Assembly (NCBI GenBank): GCA_902785945.1
Contig: CADAAR010000013.1
Location: 1 to 64,000, forward strand
Origin: an uncultured Prevotellaceae bacterium
GTDB lineage: Bacteria; Bacteroidota; Bacteroidia; Bacteroidales; Bacteroidaceae
DNA: 64,000 nucleotides
Direction of reading: 5' to 3'
Positions 43,518 through 52,918 of this stretch are shown here, one piece after another. Position 1 is the first letter of the stretch. The number at the start of each line of letters is the position of its first letter. A model generated the notes under the pieces. It was not told where the DNA came from, did no database searches, and saw only the letters and a list, made by a program, of their open reading frames with translations. A program made the position numbers and the translations under genes.

Positions 43518-43549
43518 TTTGGAACTTCCGAATAAAGTTTGTATCTTCG
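43518..43549 (+). promoter_or_regulatory. Promoter of the LD-carboxypeptidase gene
   Basis: TTTG (43518-43521), 20 bases, TATCTTCG (43542-43549), one base from consensus. Rules out the upstream frame start at 43539. Confidence 0.7.
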
Positions 43550-43574
43550 CATCCGAAATAGAATGAAAATGTGT

Positions 43575-44648
43575 ATGAAGAAATTTTTCGTGATGGCGGT
43601 AGTCGCCATGCTGGCTACGGTGATGCTGACATCGTGTAGTAAGGATGACGATGACAACGACGTGATGCCGATGCCGGAAAAGCCAGTGGCGATAAACTGC
43701 GCGAAGCCCGACTATCTGAAGGCGGGCGACAAGATAGCGATGATATCGCCCTCGTATTTTACGCCAATGGAGACCATAGAGCAATCGGCTGAGGTGCTGC
43801 GCTCATGGGGATTGGAACCCGTTATGGGTCCTAATGTAGACAAGGTGATGGACGGGCGAATAGGTGGAACGGTGGACGAACGCGTGAGCGATATCCGTTG
43901 GGCACTCAGCGACCCTAGCATTAAGGCCATTCTCTGCAATCGTGGGGGCTATGGCACAATTCAACTGATAGACCAGCTTCCGTTCGACGAAGTGAAGGCT
44001 GCACAGAAATGGATAATTGGTTACAGCGACATCTCCACCCTTCACGGATTCTGGAATCGTGCAGGCGTGATGAGCATTCATGGCACCATGAGTACGGTTC
44101 TGGCCAAGGGTGGTACTGATGCAACCTGTACCTTGTTGCGTGACCTGCTCTTAGGTAAGGTGCCTCGTTATGAGGTGCCTGCACACGAACAGAATATCTT
44201 GGGGAGCGCCAGCGGTGTGCTCGTAGGCGGCAATCTTTGCACCATCGCCCCCAACGTAGGCTCTCAGGCTGATGCCACCATTGGCAAAGACCTGATACTC
44301 TTTGTAGAGGAGATAGGTGAGAATATGCGTAACATAGACCGTCAGATGCGCAGCCTGAAGATGAACGGCGTGTTAGATCGTTGTAAGGGCGTTATTCTAG
44401 GTGAGTTCGTTAGCTGTGGCACAGAATTCACTGACGAGAATGGTGAGGTTATCAGCATAGAGGCGATGCTTCACGACCTGTTGGCAGCGTATCATATTCC
44501 CGTGCTTTGCGGGTTCCCAACGGGTCATGGCGATATCAATCTACCCTTGGTGATGGGTGCCCCTGTTACCATCGATGTGCGACAGGATGGAGCCACCCTC
44601 CAGTTTGACATTGAGGGTCAGCAGCAGACTTATATGAGCTGGAAGTGA
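43575..44648 (+). CDS. S66-family LD-carboxypeptidase lipoprotein
   Basis: MKKFFVMAVVAMLATVMLTSC is a lipoprotein signal (ATG 43563 would add four residues). An acidic linker (KDDDDND) leads to a peptidase S66 domain: ISPSYF, CNRGGYGT, nucleophile region IGYSDIST, FVEEIGE (Glu) and FPTGHGD (His). S66 enzymes cut the L,D bond of tetrapeptide stems in peptidoglycan recycling; most are cytoplasmic (LdcA), so a lipid-anchored version acts in the periplasm. The 3' end overlaps the convergent HAD gene by 19 bases. Confidence 0.9.
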   Translation: MKKFFVMAVVAMLATVMLTSCSKDDDDNDVMPMPEKPVAINCAKPDYLKAGDKIAMISPSYFTPMETIEQSAEVLRSWGLEPVMGPNVDKVMDGRIGGTVDERVSDIRWALSDPSIKAILCNRGGYGTIQLIDQLPFDEVKAAQKWIIGYSDISTLHGFWNRAGVMSIHGTMSTVLAKGGTDATCTLLRDLLLGKVPRYEVPAHEQNILGSASGVLVGGNLCTIAPNVGSQADATIGKDLILFVEEIGENMRNIDRQMRSLKMNGVLDRCKGVILGEFVSCGTEFTDENGEVISIEAMLHDLLAAYHIPVLCGFPTGHGDINLPLVMGAPVTIDVRQDGATLQFDIEGQQQTYMSWK

Positions 44649-45415
44649 CGGAGGGCGGTGAGGATGCCGTCGTCGTCGACAGAGGTGGTGACGTAATCAG
44701 CGGCCTGTTTGAGGGCGTCGATGGCGTTGCCCATGGCGATGCCGATGCCTGCGGTGAGAATCATGGAGGTGTCGTTGCCACCATCACCGAAAGCGATGGT
44801 ATAGGCTGGGTCGAGACCAGCATGAGCGGCCATCGTGAGGAGGCCTTGGCCCTTGTCGGCCTCGCGGGCGGTGATATCGGTGAATTCCGGATGCCAGCGT
44901 CCTGAGGTGCAAGAGGGGAGGCGCGACATCAGCTGGGTTTCATAGTCGGCATTGAAAAAGGCGGTGATCTGCAGGATGCGCTGGTTGAGCACGGCCTCAA
45001 GGGGCTTGGCCAGATGGAGGTTCTCGACAGCGAGCTCCTGACGGAAGATGCGGTTGACATCGCCCTTGGGATCGAAGACTGCCACATCGCGCTCGCCAAT
45101 GACGATGAGGCCGTAGCTACGGGCAATGGCGTCGTCGGCGATACTGCGGGCGGCATCAGCAGGGATGGCGTGACAGGCTACGACTTCGCCATTGACGAGA
45201 CAAAGGGCGCCATTGGTGGTGACGTAGCCATCGATGAGGTGCTCGATGGCACCGAGGTTGGTAATAATTATCGGCGGCCTGCCCGTAGCGATAAACACAC
45301 GATGTCCGTTGGCTTTAGCCTGCGTCAACGCGAGTATCGTTGACGCAGGGATCTCGTGGGTCTTAAAGCTGACGAGCGTGCCGTCGATATCAAAGAATAG
45401 CGCGTAGCGGTCCAC
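44630..45415 (-). CDS. HAD-superfamily (Cof-type) sugar phosphatase, 261 aa
   Basis: Motif I FFDIDGTLVSF (nucleophile and acid Asp), motif II VFIATGRPP, and a C-terminal DKGQGLL (Lys) with AFGDGGNDTSM (motif IV), with a C2-type cap of about residues 85-190. Cof-type enzymes dephosphorylate sugar phosphates or flavin intermediates. It starts at GTG 45415 directly after the araB stop and ends the ara operon, so it may clear excess pentose phosphate; that is inference. Confidence 0.9.
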   Translation of the reverse strand: MDRYALFFDIDGTLVSFKTHEIPASTILALTQAKANGHRVFIATGRPPIIITNLGAIEHLIDGYVTTNGALCLVNGEVVACHAIPADAARSIADDAIARSYGLIVIGERDVAVFDPKGDVNRIFRQELAVENLHLAKPLEAVLNQRILQITAFFNADYETQLMSRLPSCTSGRWHPEFTDITAREADKGQGLLTMAAHAGLDPAYTIAFGDGGNDTSMILTAGIGIAMGNAIDALKQAADYVTTSVDDDGILTALRHFQLI

Positions 45416-47005
45416 TTACTTGTTGTCGACAGCAGCCTGCTCGATGGGCAGACAGCGCTTGTAGTTTTCAATGTACTTCTCGAAGCCAGCCACATCTTCG
45501 GCTGTGGGCGCGATAGAGACACCCGTGTTGCCTGCGAAGACAACGTTCTCGAGGTAATCAGCCAGACTCAGTTTGTTGGGATTATTCACAGCGTAGCCAG
45601 CCAACAGGGCGATACCCCAGGCACCACCTTCGCCAGCAGTCTCCATGACGGAGATGGGGCTGTTGAGGGCAGCAGCGAGCATGCGCTGACCAACACCTGC
45701 AGTCTTGAAGTAACCACCGTGACCCGTGATGCGATCGACACGGATCATCTCCTCCTTGAAGAGGATGTCGTTACCAATCTTCAACACACCGATGGCGCCA
45801 TAGAGGTGAGCGCGCATGAAGTTGGCGAGGTTGAACTTGTCGCCAGCAGAACGTACGAACATGGGACGTCCTTCAGCGAGACCCGTGACAGGCTCACCAC
45901 TGACGTAGTTGTAGGCCATGAGGCCTCCGCAGTCGGTATCGCCCTCGAGGGCTTTGTTGAAGAGCTTGCCATAGAGCTGGTTCATATCTACCTCGATGCC
46001 AAGCAGTTGCTGGTATTCCTTGAAGAGACCCACCCAGGCGTTGATGTCGCTGGTGCAGTTGTTGCAGTGAACCATAGCGACGAGCGAACCATCGGGTGTG
46101 GTGACCATATCGATCATCTCGTAAGGCTTAGACAACGGCTTCTCGAGCACGATCATTGAGAACGATGAGGTGCCTGCAGAGACGTTACCCGTGCGCTGCT
46201 TGACAGCGTTGGTGGCAACCATGCCTGTGCCTGCGTCGCCCTCAGGAGGACAAACAGCGCAGCCTGGCTTCAGGTGGCCAGATACATCGAGCTTCTTTGC
46301 GCCTTCGGGGGTGAGGAAACCTGCGTTCTCGCCAGCGTTGAGCGACTTGGGCAGAATGTCGAGGAGCTTCCAAGAGTAGCCCTTTGGTGCGATGAGCTCG
46401 TCAAACTTTTTCACCATCGTAGCGTCGTAGGTCTTCGTGGCGGGATCGACGGGAATCATACCTGAGGCGTCGCCTACACCGAGGACGAACTGACCTGTTA
46501 CCTGCCAGTGAACATAGCCTGCGAGGGTGGTGAGGTACTTGATGTCCTTGACGTGCTCGTTGTTCTCGAGGATGCACTCATAGAGGTGCGAGATGGACCA
46601 ACGCAAAGGGATGTTGTAGTTGAAGAGCTTGGAGAGCTCAGCAGCAGCCTTACCGGTGTTGGTGTTACGCCAGGTGCGGAAGGGTACGAGGATCTCCTGC
46701 TTCTCGTTGAAGGCCATGTAGCCGTGCATCATTGCTGAGAAACCGATGGCAGCGAGGGTCTCGATCTCGCAGTCGTACTGCTTCTGGACGTCCTTGCGGA
46801 GGTCGGCATAGCAGTCCTGAAGACCGTACCAGACGGCCTCGGTGCTATAGGTCCAGAGGCCATCGACCAACTGATTTTCCCACTCGTGTGAGCCCTGTGC
46901 GATGGGCTTATTGTCCTCGTCGATGAGGACAGCTTTGATTCTTGTGGAACCGAACTCGATTCCCAATATGGCTTTTCCAGCCTCAATAGTTTGCTTTGCA
47001 GTCAT
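45416..47005 (-). CDS. araB: Ribulokinase-type FGGY carbohydrate kinase
   Basis: 529 residues. FGGY kinase: ILGIEFGSTRIKAVLID phosphate loop, substrate Asp in GDASGMIPVD, adenosine-site GTSSFSM and GGWG-like EGGAWGIALLAG near the end. Its place directly behind araA (gap of three bases) indicates that it phosphorylates L-ribulose; Bacteroidetes AraB resembles xylulokinase more than E. coli AraB, so xylulokinase annotation is a possible alternative. Confidence 0.9.
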   Translation of the reverse strand: MTAKQTIEAGKAILGIEFGSTRIKAVLIDEDNKPIAQGSHEWENQLVDGLWTYSTEAVWYGLQDCYADLRKDVQKQYDCEIETLAAIGFSAMMHGYMAFNEKQEILVPFRTWRNTNTGKAAAELSKLFNYNIPLRWSISHLYECILENNEHVKDIKYLTTLAGYVHWQVTGQFVLGVGDASGMIPVDPATKTYDATMVKKFDELIAPKGYSWKLLDILPKSLNAGENAGFLTPEGAKKLDVSGHLKPGCAVCPPEGDAGTGMVATNAVKQRTGNVSAGTSSFSMIVLEKPLSKPYEMIDMVTTPDGSLVAMVHCNNCTSDINAWVGLFKEYQQLLGIEVDMNQLYGKLFNKALEGDTDCGGLMAYNYVSGEPVTGLAEGRPMFVRSAGDKFNLANFMRAHLYGAIGVLKIGNDILFKEEMIRVDRITGHGGYFKTAGVGQRMLAAALNSPISVMETAGEGGAWGIALLAGYAVNNPNKLSLADYLENVVFAGNTGVSIAPTAEDVAGFEKYIENYKRCLPIEQAAVDNK

Positions 47006-47008
47006 ATC

Positions 47009-48547
47009 TTACTTCAGTGCTTTGTTCAACATGTAGTAAACCTCGTTGTTGCGGAGGGTTTGCTTGAAGTCGGCAATGGTGGTCTGCTTGTTGATCTTGA
47101 CGTACTCAATGCCTGTCATCTCAGCGAAGTCTTCCCAATACTCCTCGTTGATGTCGTAAGAGAAGGCGCTGTGATGGGTACCACCAGCGAGGATCCAGGC
47201 AGCAGCACCGATTTCGAAGGTGGGCTGGGGGATCCAGAGTGCAGAAGCCACGGGCAGCTTAGGCATGGGCTTCGGCTCGATGCACTCTACCTCCTGAGAG
47301 ATCAGGCGGAAGCGGTTGCCGAGGTCAACGACGGTAGCCTTGATACCACGACCCGTCTTTGAGGTGAACACGAGACGAGCGGTCTGCTGCTTGCGGATGC
47401 CGATGCCAAGGAAGTGAACCTCGAGCTTGGGCTTGTCGGAAGCGATGAGCGGACAGATCTCGAGCATGTGGCTCTGCAGACATGACGAGCGGTCGCCAGC
47501 AAAGTTGAGGGTGTAATCCTCGAGGAACGAGCAACCTGTGGGCATGCCCTGCTGGATAACCCAGAGGGTGCGATAAAGACAAGCAGTCTTCCAGTCGCCC
47601 TCAGCACCGAAACCGTAACCCTCTTCCATCAGACGCTGAGAAGCGAGGCCAGGAATCTGGTCGAAGCCACAGAAGTCGGGTGCGTCGATATCGGCATCGC
47701 CAAGGTCGTCGAAGTTGGTGGTGAAGGCGGTAGCGCCCTCATCCTTCAGCACGCGACGCAGGGCAATCTCTGCCTTGGCGCTGTTCTTGACCTTCTCCCA
47801 GTAAACCTCTTCGCCACTCTCGTCGATCTTGATGGTGTAGAGCTTCTTGTACTCCTCGACAAGGGCATCAGCCTCTGCATCGGTGACCTTCTTGAAGTAC
47901 TCCATCAGAGAAGAGACGGGGTAGTAGTCGACGTGGTAGCCCAGACGCTGCTCGAACTCCACACGGTCGCCATCAGTAACGGCCACGTTGTTCATGTTCA
48001 TACCGAACATCAGACAGCGTACGTTGTGAGCATCAGCGACACCAGCAGCGACGCGTGCCCAGACGGCAATCTGCTTCTGAGCCTTCTCGTCCTTCCAGTA
48101 ACCACAAACCACCTTGCGGGCCACGCGCATACGAGTGCAGATGTGTCCGAACTCGATGTCGCCATGAGCGCTCTGGTTGAGGTTCATGAAGTCCATATCG
48201 ATATCGCTCCAGGGGATTTCGGCATTATACTGTGTGTGGAAGTGGAGGAGGGGCTTCTGCAGCTGCTGCAGACCCTTGATCCACATCTTTGCGGGTGAGA
48301 AGGTGTGCATCCAGGTGATGATACCTACGCACTTCTCGTCGTTGTTGGCAGCGAGCATGATGGCTTCCACCTCTTTGCTGCTGTTGGCTGTGCCCTTATA
48401 GACGATCTTCACGGGGATGTTGCCGCTCTTGTTCAGGCCTTCGACCATCTCCTTAGAGTGTCCATCAACTGCAACCACTGCGTCGCCTCCATACAGGAGC
48501 TGTGCACCAGTTACCCACCAGATTTCGTAATTATCAAATGCTTTCAT
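47009..48547 (-). CDS. araA: L-arabinose isomerase
   Basis: 512 residues, usual length. Converts L-arabinose to L-ribulose with Mn. Family blocks EIWWVTGAQLLYGG, GIITWMHTFSPAKMWI, LHFHTQYNAEIPW, and FEIGAAAWILAGGTHH near the C-terminus. Metal ligands (Glu, Glu, His, His) lie in EEGYGFGAEGDWKT and the GTHH region as in homologues. Gap of 27 bases after araD. Confidence 0.96.
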   Translation of the reverse strand: MKAFDNYEIWWVTGAQLLYGGDAVVAVDGHSKEMVEGLNKSGNIPVKIVYKGTANSSKEVEAIMLAANNDEKCVGIITWMHTFSPAKMWIKGLQQLQKPLLHFHTQYNAEIPWSDIDMDFMNLNQSAHGDIEFGHICTRMRVARKVVCGYWKDEKAQKQIAVWARVAAGVADAHNVRCLMFGMNMNNVAVTDGDRVEFEQRLGYHVDYYPVSSLMEYFKKVTDAEADALVEEYKKLYTIKIDESGEEVYWEKVKNSAKAEIALRRVLKDEGATAFTTNFDDLGDADIDAPDFCGFDQIPGLASQRLMEEGYGFGAEGDWKTACLYRTLWVIQQGMPTGCSFLEDYTLNFAGDRSSCLQSHMLEICPLIASDKPKLEVHFLGIGIRKQQTARLVFTSKTGRGIKATVVDLGNRFRLISQEVECIEPKPMPKLPVASALWIPQPTFEIGAAAWILAGGTHHSAFSYDINEEYWEDFAEMTGIEYVKINKQTTIADFKQTLRNNEVYYMLNKALK

Positions 48548-48574
48548 TGTTGTTTTCGTTTTTATTGTTAATAC

Positions 48575-49273
48575 TTATTTCTTTTTCTGACCGTAGTAGG
48601 CGTTGGGGCCGTGCTTACGGGAGAAGTGCTTCTCGATGAGGAGCGGATTCATGGTGAGGTCGGGATTCACGGAGTAGGCGATGAACGCCATCTTGGCCAC
48701 CTGTTCAGCAACCACAGCGTGATAGACGGCCTGGGCAGGATCCTTACCCCAAGAGAAGGGACCGTGATTCTTGACCAATACAGCAGGCGTGTGGACGGGA
48801 TTGATGTTGTCGCGACGGAAACGATCGACAATCACCACACCCGTCTCCTTCTCGTACTCTGGCATCTGTGCCTCCACCATGCTGTCGGTGCAGGGGATGC
48901 AGTCGTGGAAGTAGTCGGCATGGGTGGTGCCGATGTTGGGGATGTCCTTGCCTGCCTGTGCCCATGCGGTGGCATAGGTGCTGTGGGTGTGGACGATACC
49001 GCCCAGCTCTGGGAACTCACGATAGAGCACCAGGTGGGTGGGGGTGTCGCTGGAGGGGTTCAGTTCGCCATCGACGACGTCGCCCGTCTGGAGGTCTACC
49101 ACCACCATGTCGGAGGCCTTCATCACGTCGTAGTCGACGCCAGAGGGCTTGATGACCACCAGTCCGTGTTCACGATCTATGCCAGACACGTTGCCCCATG
49201 TGAAGATCACGAGGTTGTGCTTCACGAGGTCGAGGTTGGCTTGGAATACTTTTTCTTTTAATTCTTCTAACAT
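48575..49273 (-). CDS. araD: L-ribulose-5-phosphate 4-epimerase
   Basis: 232 residues, class II aldolase fold. [10 protein letters not shown] (phosphate site), IVHTHSTYA zinc His pair, [10 protein letters not shown] and a third zinc His near HAVVAEQVA. Produces D-xylulose-5-phosphate, which transketolase uses. Five bases separate it from araR. Confidence 0.95.
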   Translation of the reverse strand: MLEELKEKVFQANLDLVKHNLVIFTWGNVSGIDREHGLVVIKPSGVDYDVMKASDMVVVDLQTGDVVDGELNPSSDTPTHLVLYREFPELGGIVHTHSTYATAWAQAGKDIPNIGTTHADYFHDCIPCTDSMVEAQMPEYEKETGVVIVDRFRRDNINPVHTPAVLVKNHGPFSWGKDPAQAVYHAVVAEQVAKMAFIAYSVNPDLTMNPLLIEKHFSRKHGPNAYYGQKKK

Positions 49274-49278
49274 GTCTA

Positions 49279-49956
49279 CTAAAGTTTAAAGTTCTGATCC
49301 TCGTTGTAGGCCCTCTTGTTGAAACGATAGAGGAACGCCCCACGTTTGGATCCGGTTTTATCAATTAATTCGGTCTTCTCGATGAAGTCCATGTCCTTGA
49401 TACGCTTGCGGAAGTTGCGCTTGTCGATGGGCTCGCCATTGACGGCCTCATAGAGACGCTGCAGCTGCGTGAGCGTGAAGAGGCTGGGCAGCAAACGGAA
49501 ACCTACGGGATGGGTGGCAATCTTCTGCTTCATCAACTTACGGGCCTTGAACACCATCTCGTTGTGGTCGGAGTAGAGCTGGGGTAGCTCGTCGAAGCTG
49601 ACCCATTCCACACCGTGTTCCTTGCGAAGATGGTCGTCGTAGTCTTTGACGTTGATGAGGGCATAATAGGCAATGGAGACCACACGCTCACCAGGGTCGC
49701 GGTCGACATTACCAAAGGCACCCACCTGTCGCATATAGAGATTCCGAAGTCCGGTGAGCTCGTAGAGCACGCGGTTGGCAGCATCGTCGATACCCTCGTC
49801 GCTGCGGACGAAGCCTCCGTAGAGACTCCATTCGCCACGACCCGGGTCCATCTTTCGACGACCAATCAAGATCTTCAGTTTCCCTTCGTCGAAACCGAAG
49901 ATGATGCAGTCGACAGACAGCCAGACTTTGGAATGCTCACTATAAAACTTGGTCAT
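49279..49956 (-). CDS. araR: NUDIX-type arabinose repressor AraR
   Basis: 225 residues: a NUDIX domain (10-140) and a C-terminal winged-helix (about 155-225; [18 protein letters not shown]). This is the layout of the Bacteroides AraR/NrtR regulators, which bind arabinose in the NUDIX pocket and release DNA. The Nudix box reads G48-x5-E54-x7-R62-V-L-Y-E66-L-x-G69: two of the catalytic glutamates are Val and Leu, so hydrolysis is unlikely. Located inside the ara operon, it probably represses it through palindromes near 52919-53039. Confidence 0.88.
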   Translation of the reverse strand: MTKFYSEHSKVWLSVDCIIFGFDEGKLKILIGRRKMDPGRGEWSLYGGFVRSDEGIDDAANRVLYELTGLRNLYMRQVGAFGNVDRDPGERVVSIAYYALINVKDYDDHLRKEHGVEWVSFDELPQLYSDHNEMVFKARKLMKQKIATHPVGFRLLPSLFTLTQLQRLYEAVNGEPIDKRNFRKRIKDMDFIEKTELIDKTGSKRGAFLYRFNKRAYNEDQNFKL

Positions 49957-49970
49957 ATCCTATGTGTGGA

Positions 49971-51662
49971 TTACCAGAAGTAAATATAGAAGGCCACTGT
50001 GAAGCCGAGGATGATCACCGTATGGATGATATCCCAGTGGTTCCAGCTCTTGCGTGTAGCCTCGATCTGCTCTGGTGTAGAGGTGCCAAACACGAGACCC
50101 TGAATCTTCTTCTGGTCAGGCGCCTCAGTGCAGAGAGAAACGATGATGACAACCAGACAGCACACGATGAGCATCACACCACAGAAGAACAGCCAGTTGA
50201 AATCGTAGAAGACAGCCTTGAACCAGCTATCGGCAGCATCAGTTGCATTGCTGTAGTAGACCTTGGCACCCAGACGGGTAAGACCGATGATGATACCAGA
50301 GAGCAGACCCCACTGGCCACCCTTAGGAGTAGCACGCTTCCAGCAGATACCCAGCAGGAAGGCGGCTGCGATACCAGGAGCCAATACGGACTGCACGTCC
50401 TGCAGATAGTTGTAGAGCACATTACCTACGGAACGCATGATGGGAATCCAGAGGATACCGAGAATCACGATCACAACGGTAGCGGTCTGTCCGATGCGGA
50501 CGAGGCTCTTCTCAGAGGTCTCGGGCTTCAGACGCTTCCAGAAGTCGATGGTGAACAGCATGGCAGAAGAGTTGAACAGCGAAGCCAGCGATGACATCAG
50601 GGCTGCGAGGATACCGCAGACCACAAGGCCCTTCACACCAGCAGGCAGGATCTTAGCCACGAGGGTGGGGAAGGCAGCATCGGCATTAGGCGTACCATCA
50701 GCGAGCAGAGGCAGGAAACCACCGTCGCCAGCATACTTCTGATGCAGGGCAAAGGCAATCATACCAGGAATGAGGAAGAGGAATACGGGCAACAGCTTCA
50801 GATAAGCTCCGAAGATGGTACCACGACGGGCTTCCGTCTCGTTCTTACCAGAGAGGACACGCTGAACGATATACTGGTCGGTACACCAATACCAGAAACC
50901 AATGACAGCCGATCCGATAAGGGCACCCAGCCAAGGATACTGCGGGTCGGTGTTCGAACGCATCAGATGGATCATCGTGCCTGTGGCACCTTCGTAGTTA
51001 GGCTTCACGTCGCAGAGCTGCAGCATCTGATCCCAGCTGCCTAAGGCCTTCATACCCAAGACGAGGATGATGAGCGAACCCAAGAGCAGGATGGGGGTCT
51101 GGAGCACAGAGGTGTAGAGCACACTCTTCATACCACCGAAGATGGTGTAGAGCGCAGTGATGAGCACCAGTCCGATAGCTGCAATCCAGAAGAAGTCGAT
51201 ACCCCAGAGTTCCTCGATACCAAACACCTGCTGGAACACCAGACCACCAGCGTAGACCGTTACGGCCACCTTGGTGAGCACATAAGAGATCAGCGAGATG
51301 ACGGAGAGGATGGTGCGGCTCTGTGTGTTGTAGCGACGCTCCAGGAACTCAGGCATGGTGTACACCATACTACGCGTATAGAAAGGTACGAATACCCATC
51401 CGAGAATCAGGATCATCCAGCCCTGGATTTCCCAATGGGCCATTGCCATACCAGAGGAAGCACCTGCTCCTGCGAGACCAATGAGGTGCTCGGAGCCGAT
51501 ATTTGAAGCGAAGATAGATGCACCGATAGCAATCCAAGTCGCATCCTTACCACCCAGGAAATAGTCTGCTGAGTTGTCGTTCTTCTGGCTGACAACCCAA
51601 AGTACAATGCCAATCAGCGCACAGCAGAAGACGCCAATTACAATCCAATCTAATAATGCCAT
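49971..51662 (-). CDS. SSS-family sodium:sugar symporter, probable arabinose uptake
   Basis: 563 residues with about 14 membrane helices, starting ALLDWIVIGVFCCALIGIVLW. Typical SSS features: SADYFLGGKDATWIAIGASIFASNIGSEH near residue 32, WWE-like FWYWCTDQYIVQRVLS and SLASLFNSSAMLFTIDFW. SSS carriers couple sugar import to sodium; position between galM and araR makes L-arabinose the likely substrate. A 29-nt heptamer element fills the gap to the upstream galM. Confidence 0.9.
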   Translation of the reverse strand: MALLDWIVIGVFCCALIGIVLWVVSQKNDNSADYFLGGKDATWIAIGASIFASNIGSEHLIGLAGAGASSGMAMAHWEIQGWMILILGWVFVPFYTRSMVYTMPEFLERRYNTQSRTILSVISLISYVLTKVAVTVYAGGLVFQQVFGIEELWGIDFFWIAAIGLVLITALYTIFGGMKSVLYTSVLQTPILLLGSLIILVLGMKALGSWDQMLQLCDVKPNYEGATGTMIHLMRSNTDPQYPWLGALIGSAVIGFWYWCTDQYIVQRVLSGKNETEARRGTIFGAYLKLLPVFLFLIPGMIAFALHQKYAGDGGFLPLLADGTPNADAAFPTLVAKILPAGVKGLVVCGILAALMSSLASLFNSSAMLFTIDFWKRLKPETSEKSLVRIGQTATVVIVILGILWIPIMRSVGNVLYNYLQDVQSVLAPGIAAAFLLGICWKRATPKGGQWGLLSGIIIGLTRLGAKVYYSNATDAADSWFKAVFYDFNWLFFCGVMLIVCCLVVIIVSLCTEAPDQKKIQGLVFGTSTPEQIEATRKSWNHWDIIHTVIILGFTVAFYIYFW

Positions 51663-51668
51663 GTTAAT

Positions 51669-51697
51669 TTACAATTTTATAATTTACGATTTAGAAT
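51669..51697 (-). repeat. 29-nt heptamer element (7-7-8-7) between galM and the symporter
   Basis: Sense units ATTCTAA, ATCGTAA, ATTATAAA, ATTGTAA, then six bases and ATG. Begins directly after the galM TAA. Confidence 0.85.
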
Positions 51698-52876
51698 TTA
51701 TTTCACGGAGAACTTGTAGGCAGCGTGGCTGAAGTACTTCTCGCCTGGCTTCACAACGGGCTGTACCCACTGAGGCTTGTTGGGAGAATCAGGATACTTC
51801 TGGCTCTCGAGACATACGCTGACGTGCTGTGGATAAGGACCATGTTTGTGCTGGATGTTCAGCTCGTTGCCAACACCCTGGAAGTTACCGCTGTAGACCT
51901 GTACACCAGGCTCGTTGGTGAACATCTCCATGAAGATGCCAGTCTTCGGGCTGTAGAGGCTGGCGCAGACCTGCGTGTCGTCGCCCTGACCGTCCTTATA
52001 GGTGTTCAGACACCAGTTGTGGTCGTAACCACCGGCATTCTGAATCTGATCGAACTGTGACTTGATGCTGTCGCCAATAGCGTGAGGCGTACGGAAGTCC
52101 ATCGGAGTACCCTCTACCGACTTAACCTCACCCGTGGGGATGTAGAGTGTGTCGCTGGGGGTGAAGTTGTCTGCATTCACATAGAGCACCATGTCGTAGC
52201 CGGGCTGTGTGAAGTCACCACTCAGATTGTAATAGTTGTGGTTGGTCTGATTGATGATGGTTGGCTTGTCGGTCTCTGCCTCCCAAGTGATGTCGAGCAC
52301 GTTGTCAGAGGTCACTGTATAAGTGGTTGTAGCCATCACCTTGCCAGGGAAACCGTTCTCACCGTCAGCAGCGACAATCGTCAGCTTCAGCACGGAGTCG
52401 CCAATCTGCTCGGCTTCATAAACCTGGTTCATCCAACCTGTGGTGCCACCACCGTGCAGGCAGTTAGGACCGTCGTTCTGCTTGAGCTGATACTCAGTGC
52501 CGTCGAGGGTGAACTTACCACCCTGAATACGGTTCGCATAGCGGCCTACGCTAGATCCGTAGTCGGTGGGGGAGTTGAGGGTGTCTGCATACTGGGCGAT
52601 GTTGTCGAAACCGAGAACAACGTCGGTAGGCTTACCGTCCTTATCAGGAACAACGAGCGATACCACACGTCCGCCATAATTGGTGATGCACACCTCCATG
52701 CCATTGGCATTCTTCAGGGTGTAGAGCTTCACGGGCTTGTCCTGAAGGGTGGTGTCGAACTTGGCAGGGTCGAGACCCGAAACCGTTAACACAGGAGCCT
52801 GCTGGCCACCTGCACATGCTGCGAGCATCAGCGCTGCTGCGCCAAGACTCAGAATGCTACTTTTCAGTACTTTCAT
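51698..52876 (-). CDS. Aldose 1-epimerase lipoprotein
   Basis: 392 residues. MKVLKSSILSLGAAALMLAAC is a lipoprotein signal with Cys21. The GalM domain has GRYANRIQGGKF (Arg), NCLHGGGTTGWMNQ, catalytic His in NQTNHNYYNL (the second conserved His) and the catalytic Glu region LESQKYPDSPN. Mutarotases interconvert sugar anomers; this exported copy, first in the ara operon, should act on arabinose before import. A second cytoplasmic GalM occurs in the galactose operon. Confidence 0.9.
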   Translation of the reverse strand: MKVLKSSILSLGAAALMLAACAGGQQAPVLTVSGLDPAKFDTTLQDKPVKLYTLKNANGMEVCITNYGGRVVSLVVPDKDGKPTDVVLGFDNIAQYADTLNSPTDYGSSVGRYANRIQGGKFTLDGTEYQLKQNDGPNCLHGGGTTGWMNQVYEAEQIGDSVLKLTIVAADGENGFPGKVMATTTYTVTSDNVLDITWEAETDKPTIINQTNHNYYNLSGDFTQPGYDMVLYVNADNFTPSDTLYIPTGEVKSVEGTPMDFRTPHAIGDSIKSQFDQIQNAGGYDHNWCLNTYKDGQGDDTQVCASLYSPKTGIFMEMFTNEPGVQVYSGNFQGVGNELNIQHKHGPYPQHVSVCLESQKYPDSPNKPQWVQPVVKPGEKYFSHAAYKFSVK

Positions 52877-52918
52877 TGTTACTAAGTTTTAAGTTGTTTA
52901 ATAAATGTCGATTTTGGG

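Larger units (their letters stand above)
42802..43541. other. Large non-coding divergent region rich in structured repeats
   Basis: 740 bases with no convincing gene. In order: tandem ATCGAGTTTT-type units (42823-42859), a perfect 16-bp inverted repeat (43013-43069), octamer array CGTGCC (43096-43121), GCAGCGAC doublet (43144-43159), TGAAACA array (43174-43208), a 52-bp perfect palindrome (43240-43291), and inverted copies of these arrays on the right (43358-43499). A 65-codon minus-strand frame here is probably chance. Confidence 0.8.
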
